This document shows, piece by piece, positions 5,765 to 13,413 of a DNA stretch of 13,757 nucleotides. The position numbers and the translations under genes are program-made. Each line of letters begins with the position of its first letter. The stretch's first letter is position 1. The notes below the pieces were generated by a model, which ran no database searches, had not been told where the DNA came from, and saw nothing but the letters and a program-made list of their open reading frames with translations. Source of the stretch: Chloroflexota bacterium (GTDB lineage Bacteria > Chloroflexota > Limnocylindria > Limnocylindrales > CSP1-4); the NCBI GenBank assembly GCA_003158495.1, contig PMJT01000062.1, positions 28,044-41,800 on the forward strand, in the 5' to 3' direction.

Positions 5765-8752
5765 ATGGTCGGGCGTGCCGCCACTAACCCCGAGCCCGGG
5801 CTCGCCAACGTTCCATCCCTGCCCGTTTTCGAGCGCCTCGCGCCGCCGGCCGCGGCCGCGGAACTGGCCGCCGCGATACTCGCATGGACCAGGCCCGGCG
5901 AGGTCGTTCTGGACCTCAACGGCCGTGGTGGTTGGGTCGCCCGCGCGGCAATCGCCGAGCAGCGCCGCGCCGCCGACTTCGAAACGTGGCCGCTCACCCG
6001 GCTCCTCGCCGACGCCGTTCTCCGTCCCCCGGACCTCCGCCAGATCGATTCAGCGGCGACGCTGATCGCCAACGCCCCGTTCTACGGATCCACGATCCGC
6101 AAGACCATCGACGCTCTCTACGCCAGCACCTGCCCCCGCTGCGGTCGGACCGTGACCCTCGACGCGATGGTCTGGCAGCCGGTCACGCGGCCGGCCCGAA
6201 TAGATACCGCCGCGCCGGCCTCCAAGGGCAAGACGAGGAAGCCAACGGCCGGCGCCGCGCCCGGCGGCCCCGCCGCTGCCGGCGCCAAGGGCACGGCCGC
6301 CGGCGCAGCGAAGCCGTCGCTCGTGCCGACGAATATCGGCGCGCTGCCGGACTGGGCGCTCAACACCGAGGAGTCGCTCCGGGCGATTGCCCGCGAATAC
6401 CGCTGCCCGCAGTGTCACCAGCAGCTCGGCGGCGCGGACGTGCGGACGGCCGATCCGACGTACGGCGACATCCGTCTGGCCGAATCGGTTGCACCTGGAG
6501 GCGAGGTCCGGGAGTGGATGCGCCGCCGGTTCCCGGCGCCGCGACCCACTCATCCGCTGGTCGACCAGCTGATCGATCTCCACACGCCCCGCCAGCTGCT
6601 CGGCCTGCACGCGATCCTGCTCAGGATCGATGCCGAGGATCGGGTCGGCGCGGTGACGGCGGCGCTCAGGCTGGCGTTCCTGCACGCCGTCCTCGTGGCC
6701 AGTCGTCTCAACACCTCGCACGGCAAGCCGGCCCCGGTCCGCGTCGCCAACGGCGTCCTGAAGGTTCCCTCGACCAACGAGTGGCGCGAGGTCAACCCGT
6801 GGCTGGCCTTCGAGACAGGCCTGAAACTCGTCAAAGCGTTCGCCGGCAAGCTGGAGAGCGGGGCGCCGCGCGCCGCCTTTGCCCGTCTCGGCGTGGATCT
6901 CGCGGCCCTGGAGGGCGGCACCGCCAATGTCACGATCGGCGAGACCACTCCGGGGTCGCTGCGACGCCTTGGGCTTCACGGTGAGCGTATGTCGCACTCC
7001 CAGTCGCCGTCGCGTGTCCGCCTCGTGCTTGGGCAGGCGCCCCTGCGATGGACGCCGGAGCGGCTGGCGGCGTCGTACCACGGCACCGGCTGGGTTTTCG
7101 GGTCGGCGGCCGTGGCTCTCCTGCCGTACGACGCGCTGTTCCGGCCGGCCACGCGGCCGACGCCGGCGGAGGAGTCGCTGGAACTGGCCCGCGCGGTCGG
7201 CCGAACGCTGGCCATCGCCTCTCCCGCGCTGGCTCAGACGGGCCGAGCCGTGATCCTGCTCGACGACGCCGAACCAACCACGCTGATCGCCGCTGCCCTC
7301 GGCGGAGCCGCCGCCGGGTGCCGTCTCGTCAATGCGCGGCTCAACCGCGGCGGCGACGGCAGCGACGGCATCGCCGTCTATGTGCCTCGAACCGGGGTCA
7401 TGGCGCCGGGTCCACGAACGCGTGCCAATAGGCCGCTCCCGCCGGTGGTCGGCGGCGCCGGCGACCCGGGCACGATCGTCGGCCGTGGCGTGTTCGCCGG
7501 CCCGGAAAAGCTGGACGAAGGCCCGTTCCGATCTGCCGTAGCCGCCCAGTGCGTCACGGAGACGGCCGTCGACCTGCTCAAGGCACGCGGGGAGCCCGCC
7601 AGCTTCGAACACCTGCTGGGCGACCTCCTGATCGGCCTGGACAAGTCCGGCCAGCTGGCCCGCCTGGCGCGCGCCCTCCGACCAGAACGAGCCGACGACG
7701 GCTGGTCGGCCTGGGTCGAGGCCTACGGCGTCGGCCCGGGTGTGGTCGCGCCGCCGTCAGCGCAGCCTGCCACGGCGCCCGACGTGCCGGCGCTCCCCGT
7801 CAGCCGGCCCCCGTCGGGCGGGCGCGGCCGGACTCCCGCCGAGGAAGAGGACGAAGCGTCGCCCCTCGGTCCCATCGACCGTCTCCTCGAGGTCATTCGC
7901 GGCGAGCTGGATCGGCCGAACAATCGGCGCATCCGCCAGATCGAGCCCGGGCAGTACTGGCTGGCCTCGGAGGAAGACCGCGGAGCGGCTGCCCAGCCGC
8001 TCGCCGATCGAGTGGAATGGGCCGTCTTCTCGCTCCTCTCATCGGGTGGCCACATGAGCGAGCGCGCCGCGATCGACCGGACCGCGGGGCTCTTCAAGGG
8101 TGGCGACGTGCCGGACGGCGCGCTCATCGAAGCGTGCCTGGCCAGCTACCTGGCGCCGAACAGCACACCGGACTCGGTCGCCGGTTTCGAGCAGCTGGAA
8201 GCTCGCACCGTCGACCACGACCGCGTCATCGCGACGCTTGCGGACCTGGGCCACAAGCTGGGGATGCGGGTCTGGATCGGCACGCGCCAGCAGGCCCGTC
8301 GCGTCGACGGCCAGCCGCTCGGAAGCTGGCTGGACGAGGCCGAGCGCGGGGTTCACCTGCCGCTCATCACCTGGGCGCCGGAGGGCGAGATCGACCGGGT
8401 CGACTGCGCCTGGTACGTCCGCCGCCGGGCGACCTTCCTGTTCGAGGTCGAATGGACGGCAATGCTCGGCGATTCCGTTCTTGTCCACCACTCTCGCTAT
8501 CCGGCCGACGACAAGGTCGTCCGCTTCCTGGTCCTGCCGCCCGAGAGGGCCGAACTGGCGAAGACCAAGCTGGCCCGCTCGCCACTGCTCCGAAAGGCCA
8601 TCGAAGACCGCAACTGGCACTTCCTCAAGTGGAACCACCTGGCCGAGTTCGCGGCTCGCCCGGAGGCGACCCTGGACGACCTGGAGCCCTACCTCGGTCT
8701 CGACGCTCCGGCCGACACGGTCGGGGAGCAGCTGCCGCTCTTCGGGGGCTGA
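5765..8752 (+). CDS. Degenerate DNA-methylase-like protein fused to a nuclease-like C-terminal domain
   Basis: The product has 995 residues. The N-terminal half follows the layout of large adenine-specific DNA methylases of the DUF1156-like type. It has a Rossmann motif-I-like GEVVLDLNGRGGW (residues 45-57), then a split zinc ribbon with CPRC (123-126) and CPQC (214-217) around an Ala/Gly/Pro/Lys-rich insert, then TPRQLL (274-279), and an alpha/beta segment near 475-525 ending in GCRLVNARL. The motif-I DPF.G.G is altered, and the (D/N)PP(Y/F) catalytic motif seems replaced near RLVLGQAPLRW (419-429), so methylation is doubtful. A Pro-rich linker (about 660-700) leads to a C-terminal half with D880 and FEVEW (893-897), resembling PD-(D/E)XK-type nuclease cores without the Lys. 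ATG 5765 is chosen because the open frame upstream is antisense to the sigma gene and 995 residues begin just before the Rossmann-like region. Function unproven. Confidence 0.8.
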   Translation: MVGRAATNPEPGLANVPSLPVFERLAPPAAAAELAAAILAWTRPGEVVLDLNGRGGWVARAAIAEQRRAADFETWPLTRLLADAVLRPPDLRQIDSAATLIANAPFYGSTIRKTIDALYASTCPRCGRTVTLDAMVWQPVTRPARIDTAAPASKGKTRKPTAGAAPGGPAAAGAKGTAAGAAKPSLVPTNIGALPDWALNTEESLRAIAREYRCPQCHQQLGGADVRTADPTYGDIRLAESVAPGGEVREWMRRRFPAPRPTHPLVDQLIDLHTPRQLLGLHAILLRIDAEDRVGAVTAALRLAFLHAVLVASRLNTSHGKPAPVRVANGVLKVPSTNEWREVNPWLAFETGLKLVKAFAGKLESGAPRAAFARLGVDLAALEGGTANVTIGETTPGSLRRLGLHGERMSHSQSPSRVRLVLGQAPLRWTPERLAASYHGTGWVFGSAAVALLPYDALFRPATRPTPAEESLELARAVGRTLAIASPALAQTGRAVILLDDAEPTTLIAAALGGAAAGCRLVNARLNRGGDGSDGIAVYVPRTGVMAPGPRTRANRPLPPVVGGAGDPGTIVGRGVFAGPEKLDEGPFRSAVAAQCVTETAVDLLKARGEPASFEHLLGDLLIGLDKSGQLARLARALRPERADDGWSAWVEAYGVGPGVVAPPSAQPATAPDVPALPVSRPPSGGRGRTPAEEEDEASPLGPIDRLLEVIRGELDRPNNRRIRQIEPGQYWLASEEDRGAAAQPLADRVEWAVFSLLSSGGHMSERAAIDRTAGLFKGGDVPDGALIEACLASYLAPNSTPDSVAGFEQLEARTVDHDRVIATLADLGHKLGMRVWIGTRQQARRVDGQPLGSWLDEAERGVHLPLITWAPEGEIDRVDCAWYVRRRATFLFEVEWTAMLGDSVLVHHSRYPADDKVVRFLVLPPERAELAKTKLARSPLLRKAIEDRNWHFLKWNHLAEFAARPEATLDDLEPYLGLDAPADTVGEQLPLFGG

Positions 8753-9164
8753 CCATGCAGGTCGCACTCCGACCTTGCGCGCCGCTCTATCCTCGGCAAT
8801 CTCCGCCAGATACGGGTGGAGGCGGTGTTGTGGGGAAAGGGCGGCGATGCGCTGGGCCTGCGAGGGAGGCGACAGGGCCGGCGTTGGTCGGATTCGGTTG
8901 GAAGCCAGGAAACCAGCCCGCGCGTAGGCTGGTACCAGGCCTCTGGCCGGGCCAGCTTCCGCGTAGTACCGCCCGGGCCGGTATCCGACAGGATCCGGCC
9001 GGGCCAGGCCGGCCGGCGGTCTCCAGTCTCTGCTCCGGCCGCTCCCCGGCCCGTGGCGTCCGACGCAGTGCCTGCATATACACCCCGTCGCAGTACCCTA
9101 GTGCCAACAGCTGACGCCGAGCGGATCGCTTCGTTCGGCCGCTGCTGAATGCTTGGAGGGTCCG
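8753..9164. other. Non-coding GC-rich gap with hairpins
   Basis: No ORF here is convincing in composition or start signal. A 7-bp perfect stem ACCAGCC (8912-8918) / GGCTGGT (8927-8933) with an 8-nt loop stands out. A shorter stem CCGCC (8803-8807) / GGCGG (8821-8825) is also present. The 11-mer GGCCGGGCCAG occurs directly repeated at 8945-8955 and 8997-9007. No T-run follows any hairpin, so none is called a terminator. The promoter of the DUF885 gene must lie here, but I see no defensible -35/-10 pair. Confidence 0.5.
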
Positions 9165-10883
9165 GTGGGCGAGGTGAGCCACGTGGCCGCGAATGGCACC
9201 GCAGCCGATGCAGTCAACGCGCTGTCAGAACGATTCTGGGACGGCATCCTGGACCTTTCCCCGATCACGGCGACCGTGCTCGGCTACGAGCGGGGGGCGG
9301 ACCGGCTCGACGATCCGGGGCCCGCGGGTCGCGATCGAGCGAAGGCGCTGTTCAATGCCACTCTCGCCCAGGCGGACGAGATCGAAGCTCACTCCGCGGC
9401 TACCGGCGGCCTCCCGACCGAGGAGCGGATCACCCTCGACATCGTTCGAGTCATCTGCGAGATCGAGCTCGAGCAGCAGGCCCAGAGGTTCGACCGGCTC
9501 AAGGTCGTCGACCAGATGGATGGCCCGCAGACAATCCTGCCACAACTCGCCGCCTTCCAGCCCACCCAGACACCCGGGCAGTTCGAAGCATTCATGGCCC
9601 GCCTCGCCGACTACCCGCGCTTCATTGCGGCCGAGGTTGAAGTCGCCCGCGAAGGATTGGCGACCGGAGTAACCGCGGCCCGGATCGTTACCGAGCGAGT
9701 CATCAGCCAGCTCGAGCGGCTGCTCGCCATTCCGGCCGAAGAATCGCCGGTCGTGACCGCGATGACGTTCACGCGACCGGGGGACCGCGAGCGTGTCGTG
9801 GAGGCCGTCGCAAAGTACGTCATTCCGTCCGATCGGGCGTTCCTGGACGCCGTGCGCGGCGGATACCGGGAGGCGTCGCGCGAGGAGCCCGGACTCTACT
9901 CCGCGCCCCACGGCGATGAGCTCTACCTGACCCAGATCCGGGCCTGGACCTCGCTCGCGATCGACGCCGGAGAGCTGCATCGCATCGGTCTGGAGGAACT
10001 CGAGTCGATCGAGGAAGAGCGACGCGTCATCTCCCGAAAGCTTGGCCACGGCGACGACACGAAGGCCTGCCGCGCGGCTCTCCGCGCGGATCCGGCGGCA
10101 ATTCCCTCGTCGGTCGACGAACTGGTGAGTCGGGCCCGCGGCCAGATCGAGCGCGCCCTCGCCGCGGCCCCCGACTGGTTCGGCAACCTGCCTCGCGCCG
10201 GCTGCTCGGTTCGGCCCGTCGAGGCGTTCAAGGAGGCCGACGCGCCCGCCGCCTACTACTACCCACCGTCGGTCGACGGCAGCCGGGCCGGCGTTTACTA
10301 CGTCAACACATACGACCTTCCGAGCCGCAGCTACGTCGGCCTGGCCAGCATGAGCTTCCACGAGGCGGTGCCGGGACATCACCTCCAGATCGCGCTCCAG
10401 TCCGAACACCCGAGCCTCAACACTTTCCGCCGTCTGGGCTCGCGCATGGCGGGCATGGCGTACGTCGAAGGGTGGGGTCTCTACTCGGAGCGCCTCGCCG
10501 ACGAAATGGGCCTCTTCCTCAACGAATCGGAGCGGTTCGGGATGCTCGACGCCCAGGCTCATCGCGCCGCGCGGCTCGTTGTGGATACGGGCATCCACGC
10601 CTTCCGCTGGCCGCAGCAGCGCTCGATCGACCAGCTGCTCGAAGCCGGGCTATCGGAGACGGACGCGCTCATCGAAACGGATCGCTACATCTGCCTGCCG
10701 GCCCAGGCCCTGACCTACAAGGTAGGCCAGCGCGAGATCCAGCGGCTCCGAACTGAAGCGACGGCCGCGCTCGGCCCGGCCTTCGACGTCCGCGCCTTCC
10801 ACGACGCCGTCCTGGGCCACGGCACGTTGCCGCTCGCGACCCTCGCCAAAGAGCTCCCCGGCTGGCTTGGTATCGCCGGATAG
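9165..10883 (+). CDS. DUF885 family protein, probable zinc hydrolase/peptidase
   Basis: The 572-residue protein matches DUF885 in length and motifs. The family shows a zincin-like signature, here FHEAVPGHHLQ with His399, Glu400, His405 and His406. A downstream YVEGWGLYSERL supplies Glu435 as a likely third metal ligand. The N-terminal part has the usual RFWDGILDLSPITATVLGYERG opening. No signal peptide is visible, so this copy is probably cytosolic. Start choice: GGAGGG at 9155-9160 precedes GTG 9165; TTG 9153 overlaps that site, and GTG 9174 or 9183 would also keep the whole domain. It is a single gene, converging on the ankyrin gene with 7 bp between stops. Peptidase activity is a family-level inference; the substrate is unknown. 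Confidence 0.9.
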   Translation: MGEVSHVAANGTAADAVNALSERFWDGILDLSPITATVLGYERGADRLDDPGPAGRDRAKALFNATLAQADEIEAHSAATGGLPTEERITLDIVRVICEIELEQQAQRFDRLKVVDQMDGPQTILPQLAAFQPTQTPGQFEAFMARLADYPRFIAAEVEVAREGLATGVTAARIVTERVISQLERLLAIPAEESPVVTAMTFTRPGDRERVVEAVAKYVIPSDRAFLDAVRGGYREASREEPGLYSAPHGDELYLTQIRAWTSLAIDAGELHRIGLEELESIEEERRVISRKLGHGDDTKACRAALRADPAAIPSSVDELVSRARGQIERALAAAPDWFGNLPRAGCSVRPVEAFKEADAPAAYYYPPSVDGSRAGVYYVNTYDLPSRSYVGLASMSFHEAVPGHHLQIALQSEHPSLNTFRRLGSRMAGMAYVEGWGLYSERLADEMGLFLNESERFGMLDAQAHRAARLVVDTGIHAFRWPQQRSIDQLLEAGLSETDALIETDRYICLPAQALTYKVGQREIQRLRTEATAALGPAFDVRAFHDAVLGHGTLPLATLAKELPGWLGIAG

Positions 10884-10890
10884 GTTCGAC

Positions 10891-11583
10891 TCAGCGTTTC
10901 GAGGCGGAGCCGCGGAGCAGCCGCGCCAGGTAGGCATGGCCGTTTTCCTCGGCGATGTCGGCTGCGGTCTTGCCGTCGTCGCTCTTGCGCGTCGTGTCCG
11001 CACCGCGCAAGAGGAGCATGTCGGCGATCGTCTCTTCGCCGTACCGCGCCGCGGCGTGCAAGGGCGTCCAACCGCCGCGCTGAACGGAATTGGGCGACGC
11101 GCCCAGGGCCAGGAGCAGGCCGGCAGTGTCGCGATGCTTGGCCGCCACGGCGCTGTGGAGAGGCGTCACGCGGGAGTCGTTCAGGGAGACTGCATTCGGG
11201 TCCGCTCCACGACCCAGGAGCAACCGCGTCGCCTCGAGTTGGCCGAAGTGGGCCGCGAGATGGAGGGCGGTGTAGCCGTCCGGCCCGTGATCGTCGACCG
11301 AGGCCCGTTCGTCCGAAATCAGCGTCCGGACGACGTCGACCTTGCCGACGGCCGCCGCGTCGAAGACGCTCAGACCGTCTGGGGCCTTTTCCGCGGCGGC
11401 GGCGATCCGCTCGGCCAGCTTGGGGTGGTGGCAGTAGGCCGCCACGAGAACCGGCGAGAGCCCCGACGGATCGCGCGCCCGCAGCAGGTTCGGGTCGACG
11501 GCCATGGCCGCGTCGACGGCGAGGTCGTTGCCCTTGTGGATCGCCTCGAAGAACTGCTCCGGTGTTGGCCCGTGACCGGTCAT
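10891..11583 (-). CDS. Ankyrin-repeat protein
   Basis: The 230-residue product consists almost wholly of ankyrin repeats. Clear repeats are DGYTALHLAAHFGQLEATRLLLGRG-, SRVTPLHSAVAAKHRDTAGLLLALG- and GGWTPLHAAARYGEETIADMLLLRG-like units at about residues 105-205, ending with a capping DGKTAADIAEENGH. Earlier, more divergent units start near residue 38. Ankyrin repeats mediate protein binding and have no catalytic role. No signal peptide is visible. ATG 11583 overlaps the stop of the upstream aminotransferase gene in an ATGA junction, so the two are co-translated and may act together. The first 35 residues (TPEQFFEAIHKGND...) look like an N-terminal capping repeat. Confidence 0.9.
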   Translation of the reverse strand: MTGHGPTPEQFFEAIHKGNDLAVDAAMAVDPNLLRARDPSGLSPVLVAAYCHHPKLAERIAAAAEKAPDGLSVFDAAAVGKVDVVRTLISDERASVDDHGPDGYTALHLAAHFGQLEATRLLLGRGADPNAVSLNDSRVTPLHSAVAAKHRDTAGLLLALGASPNSVQRGGWTPLHAAARYGEETIADMLLLRGADTTRKSDDGKTAADIAEENGHAYLARLLRGSASKR

Positions 11584-12941
11584 GACGTGCCTCCGGCGCC
11601 GCGCCCGGCCGCTATCGATCGCAGTGCCTCTGCCAGGCGTTCGATCTCCGAAGTCTCGTTGTAATGGACGAAGCCGACCCGAACCATTCCGCCCGACTCG
11701 GCCAGGCCAAGAGCGCGGATCAGCTCGTAGGCGTAGTAGTCGCCGTCCCAGACCGCGATCCCGGCCCGGCCCAGTTCGGCGGCGACCTCGCGCGGTGAAT
11801 GTCCCGCCAGCGTGAACGCGAAAGTGGGCACTCGCTCAACGACCCGGACCGGATCCGTGATGCCGTGGAGTTTCAGGCCGGGCACTTCGCCGAGAGCCGC
11901 CAGGGCCGCGAGCGAAAGCCCGCGCTCGGCGGCCTGGATCGTCTCTACCGCCGCGACCAGGGCGGCTCGCCGGCTCGCTCCGGCCCCGGCGCCGCCGAAC
12001 TCGCGGCCCAGCCAGGCAAGGTAGTCGAACGTACCGAGAACCCCGGCGATCGACTCGCCGGGAAGCGTGCCCGTCTCCCATTTGCCCGAGCCCGTGTCCG
12101 GGGCCGGACGGACCTTGTACGAGGCCAGCCGCTCGAGCCGCTCGGGCTTGCCGTAGAGGAGGCCGAGGTGAGGCCCGAAGAACTTGTACGGGGAGCAGAC
12201 CAGGAAGTCCGTGTCGAAGGCCTTCACGTCGATCGGCACGTGGGGTGCGGCATGGACCGCGTCGACATAGGTCATGGCTCCCGCGGCGTGGGCCATTGCG
12301 ACGATCTGGCGGACGGGGTTAATCGTGCCGACGGCGTTCGACGCGAGCCCGACCGCCACCATGCGGGTCCGCGGCCCGAGTGCCCGCTCCAGGTCCGCCA
12401 GGTCCAGGGTGCAATCAGCCTCGCGGATCCCGACCCAGCGCACCGTAACTCCGCGCTCTTCCTGGAGTGCCAGCCACGGGGCAACGTTGGCGTCGTGGTC
12501 GAGCCGCGTGACGACGATCTCGTCGCCCGGCTTCAGCGTCCGACCGATCGCCCGGCTCACGGAGAACGTCAGGGTCGTCATGTTCTGGCCGAATGCGACC
12601 TCGTCCGGTCCGCCCGCGCCGAGGAAATCGGCCGCCGCCGCGTGGGCTTCGGCCAGGATGGCGTCGCTCTCCTCGCTGGTTGCGAACCCGCCCTCGTGGT
12701 TGGCGTTCGACCGTTCCAGGTATCGGCTCATCGCGTCGATCGTTCGCCGCGGGACCTGGGTGCCGCCCGGCCCGTCGAGGTAGCTGTAGGGTCGCCCGCC
12801 ATGTTCCCTCGAGAGGGCGGGGAACTGGGCTCGGATCTCTGCGACGGCCGCCCGGAGGGCCGACGCCGCGGCCGCCTCCGGCGCGTTGGGCGTGGCGAGA
12901 GGGGCGGCGGCGCGACTCTTGGTGGCTCGATAGGCTGACAC
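11580..12941 (-). CDS. Class V aminotransferase, cysteine-desulfurase-like
   Basis: A PLP-dependent fold-type I enzyme of the cysteine-desulfurase-like subfamily related to SufS/NifS. Visible motifs are YSYLDGPGGTQVPRRTIDAM near the N-terminus, NMTTLTFSVSRAIG, HDANVAPW, YVDAVHAAPH with the cofactor-binding Asp, and SPYKFFGPHLGLLYG with the presumed Schiff-base Lys253. The C-terminal small domain contains VRVGFVHYNETSEIERL. Members of this subfamily are often annotated as desulfurases without proof; no SufU, SufE or IscU partner is nearby. The frame is open to ATG 13121, which would add 60 low-complexity residues. GTG 12941 is preferred because GGAG lies five bases upstream and it gives 453 residues, closer to family length. 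It is the first gene of an operon with the ankyrin protein. Confidence 0.87.
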   Translation of the reverse strand: MSAYRATKSRAAAPLATPNAPEAAAASALRAAVAEIRAQFPALSREHGGRPYSYLDGPGGTQVPRRTIDAMSRYLERSNANHEGGFATSEESDAILAEAHAAAADFLGAGGPDEVAFGQNMTTLTFSVSRAIGRTLKPGDEIVVTRLDHDANVAPWLALQEERGVTVRWVGIREADCTLDLADLERALGPRTRMVAVGLASNAVGTINPVRQIVAMAHAAGAMTYVDAVHAAPHVPIDVKAFDTDFLVCSPYKFFGPHLGLLYGKPERLERLASYKVRPAPDTGSGKWETGTLPGESIAGVLGTFDYLAWLGREFGGAGAGASRRAALVAAVETIQAAERGLSLAALAALGEVPGLKLHGITDPVRVVERVPTFAFTLAGHSPREVAAELGRAGIAVWDGDYYAYELIRALGLAESGGMVRVGFVHYNETSEIERLAEALRSIAAGRGAGGTS

Positions 12942-13037
12942 GGCGGCTCCGATTGTCGGGGCTTCTGGGCGACCCGACGATGGTACGCCGACCGCGATCT
13001 CCGGTGAGCGCGCTGGCCGGTCTCCCGACCGAGAAAG

Positions 13038-13056
13038 ACTGCTTTTTGCGAGCAGT
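13038..13056. repeat. Small inverted repeat in the aminotransferase upstream region
   Basis: ACTGCT (13038-13043) and AGCAGT (13051-13056) form a perfect 6-bp inverted repeat with a 7-base loop, in one of the few A/T-rich patches of the window. It lies about 100 bp upstream of GTG 12941. It could be an operator or an mRNA hairpin in the 5' leader; it is not GC-rich enough to call a terminator. Confidence 0.35.
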
Positions 13057-13150
13057 TTGAAGCGTGCAGGGCGCCTGGTTGAAATCGGAAGGCATCGGCC
13101 CTGAACGTACCTTTGTGTCATGAAACTGATACGTCCGGTGTCGGACGGAC

Positions 13151-13193
13151 GGCCTCACAAGGCCTTGACTAATCCCGAGTAACTATGTAAACA
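13151..13193 (+). promoter_or_regulatory. Promoter of the IclR leader, with adjacent inverted repeat
   Basis: TTGACT (13165-13170, five of six matches to the -35 consensus) is followed by a 17-bp spacer and TAAACA (13188-13193, a weak -10). Transcription would start near 13200. Immediately upstream, GGCCT (13151-13155) and AGGCC (13160-13164) form a 5-bp inverted repeat with a 4-base loop that could be an operator. Confidence 0.45.
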
Positions 13194-13200
13194 TTCCCCA

Positions 13201-13413
13201 AGACGTCCCACTCCACGAAACCGGAAGTGCCAATCCCTCCGGATTGGCGACCTAAGCAGGTAGGACTTCTGGTGGGGAAAGTCGAACCGGCTCGGTAGCC
13301 GCAACAGTCTCAATATGTCGCTCCGGCTCGGGCGCGGAGCGGTGAGCAGTCCCGAAGCTGCCCGGAAGCACTCATGCCTCCAGTCGGAAGACGCCCGCTT
13401 TTAGGAGAAATCG
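13201..13413 (+). promoter_or_regulatory. Long, highly structured 5' leader RNA before the IclR gene (candidate riboswitch or cis-RNA)
   Basis: There is no ORF in these 213 bases, but many stems nest without conflict. CCGGAAGU (13221-13228) pairs with ACUUCUGG (13265-13272) and encloses two hairpins, 13229-13236/13241-13248 (8 bp, loop CUCC) and 13250-13253/13258-13261, giving a three-way junction. The outer stem extends by 13207-13210/13273-13276 and 13202-13204/13281-13283. Downstream hairpins are 13288-13292/13297-13301, 13319-13325/13335-13341, 13346-13349/13358-13361, and GUC-GGAA-GAC at 13383-13392 with a GNRA tetraloop. CCGCAAC (13299-13305) and AGTCGGAAGAC (13382-13392) recall conserved pieces of cobalamin riboswitches, but the usual order of helices is not fully reproduced. 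AGGAGA (13403-13408) is the ribosome binding site. Confidence 0.55.

Noticed and set aside
6050..7612. A 520-residue minus-strand ORF inside the methylase-like gene
   Set aside because: Its Arg/Gly-rich composition lacks any recognisable motif and it is the antisense shadow of a well-supported gene.
8816..9148. A 110-residue plus-strand ORF in the gap before the DUF885 gene
   Set aside because: Low-complexity Arg/Gly/Pro composition, no family resemblance, and it overlaps the hairpin and repeat structures.
9225..10598. A 457-residue minus-strand ORF opposite the DUF885 gene
   Set aside because: The plus strand encodes clear DUF885 zinc-binding motifs; the antisense product resembles nothing.
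13201..13413. RNase P RNA, tmRNA or group I intron in the IclR leader
   Set aside because: GGGGAAAGTC at 13274-13283 faintly recalls RNase P, but the length is too short and the other conserved blocks are missing. No tRNA-like ends or intron core sequences are present.
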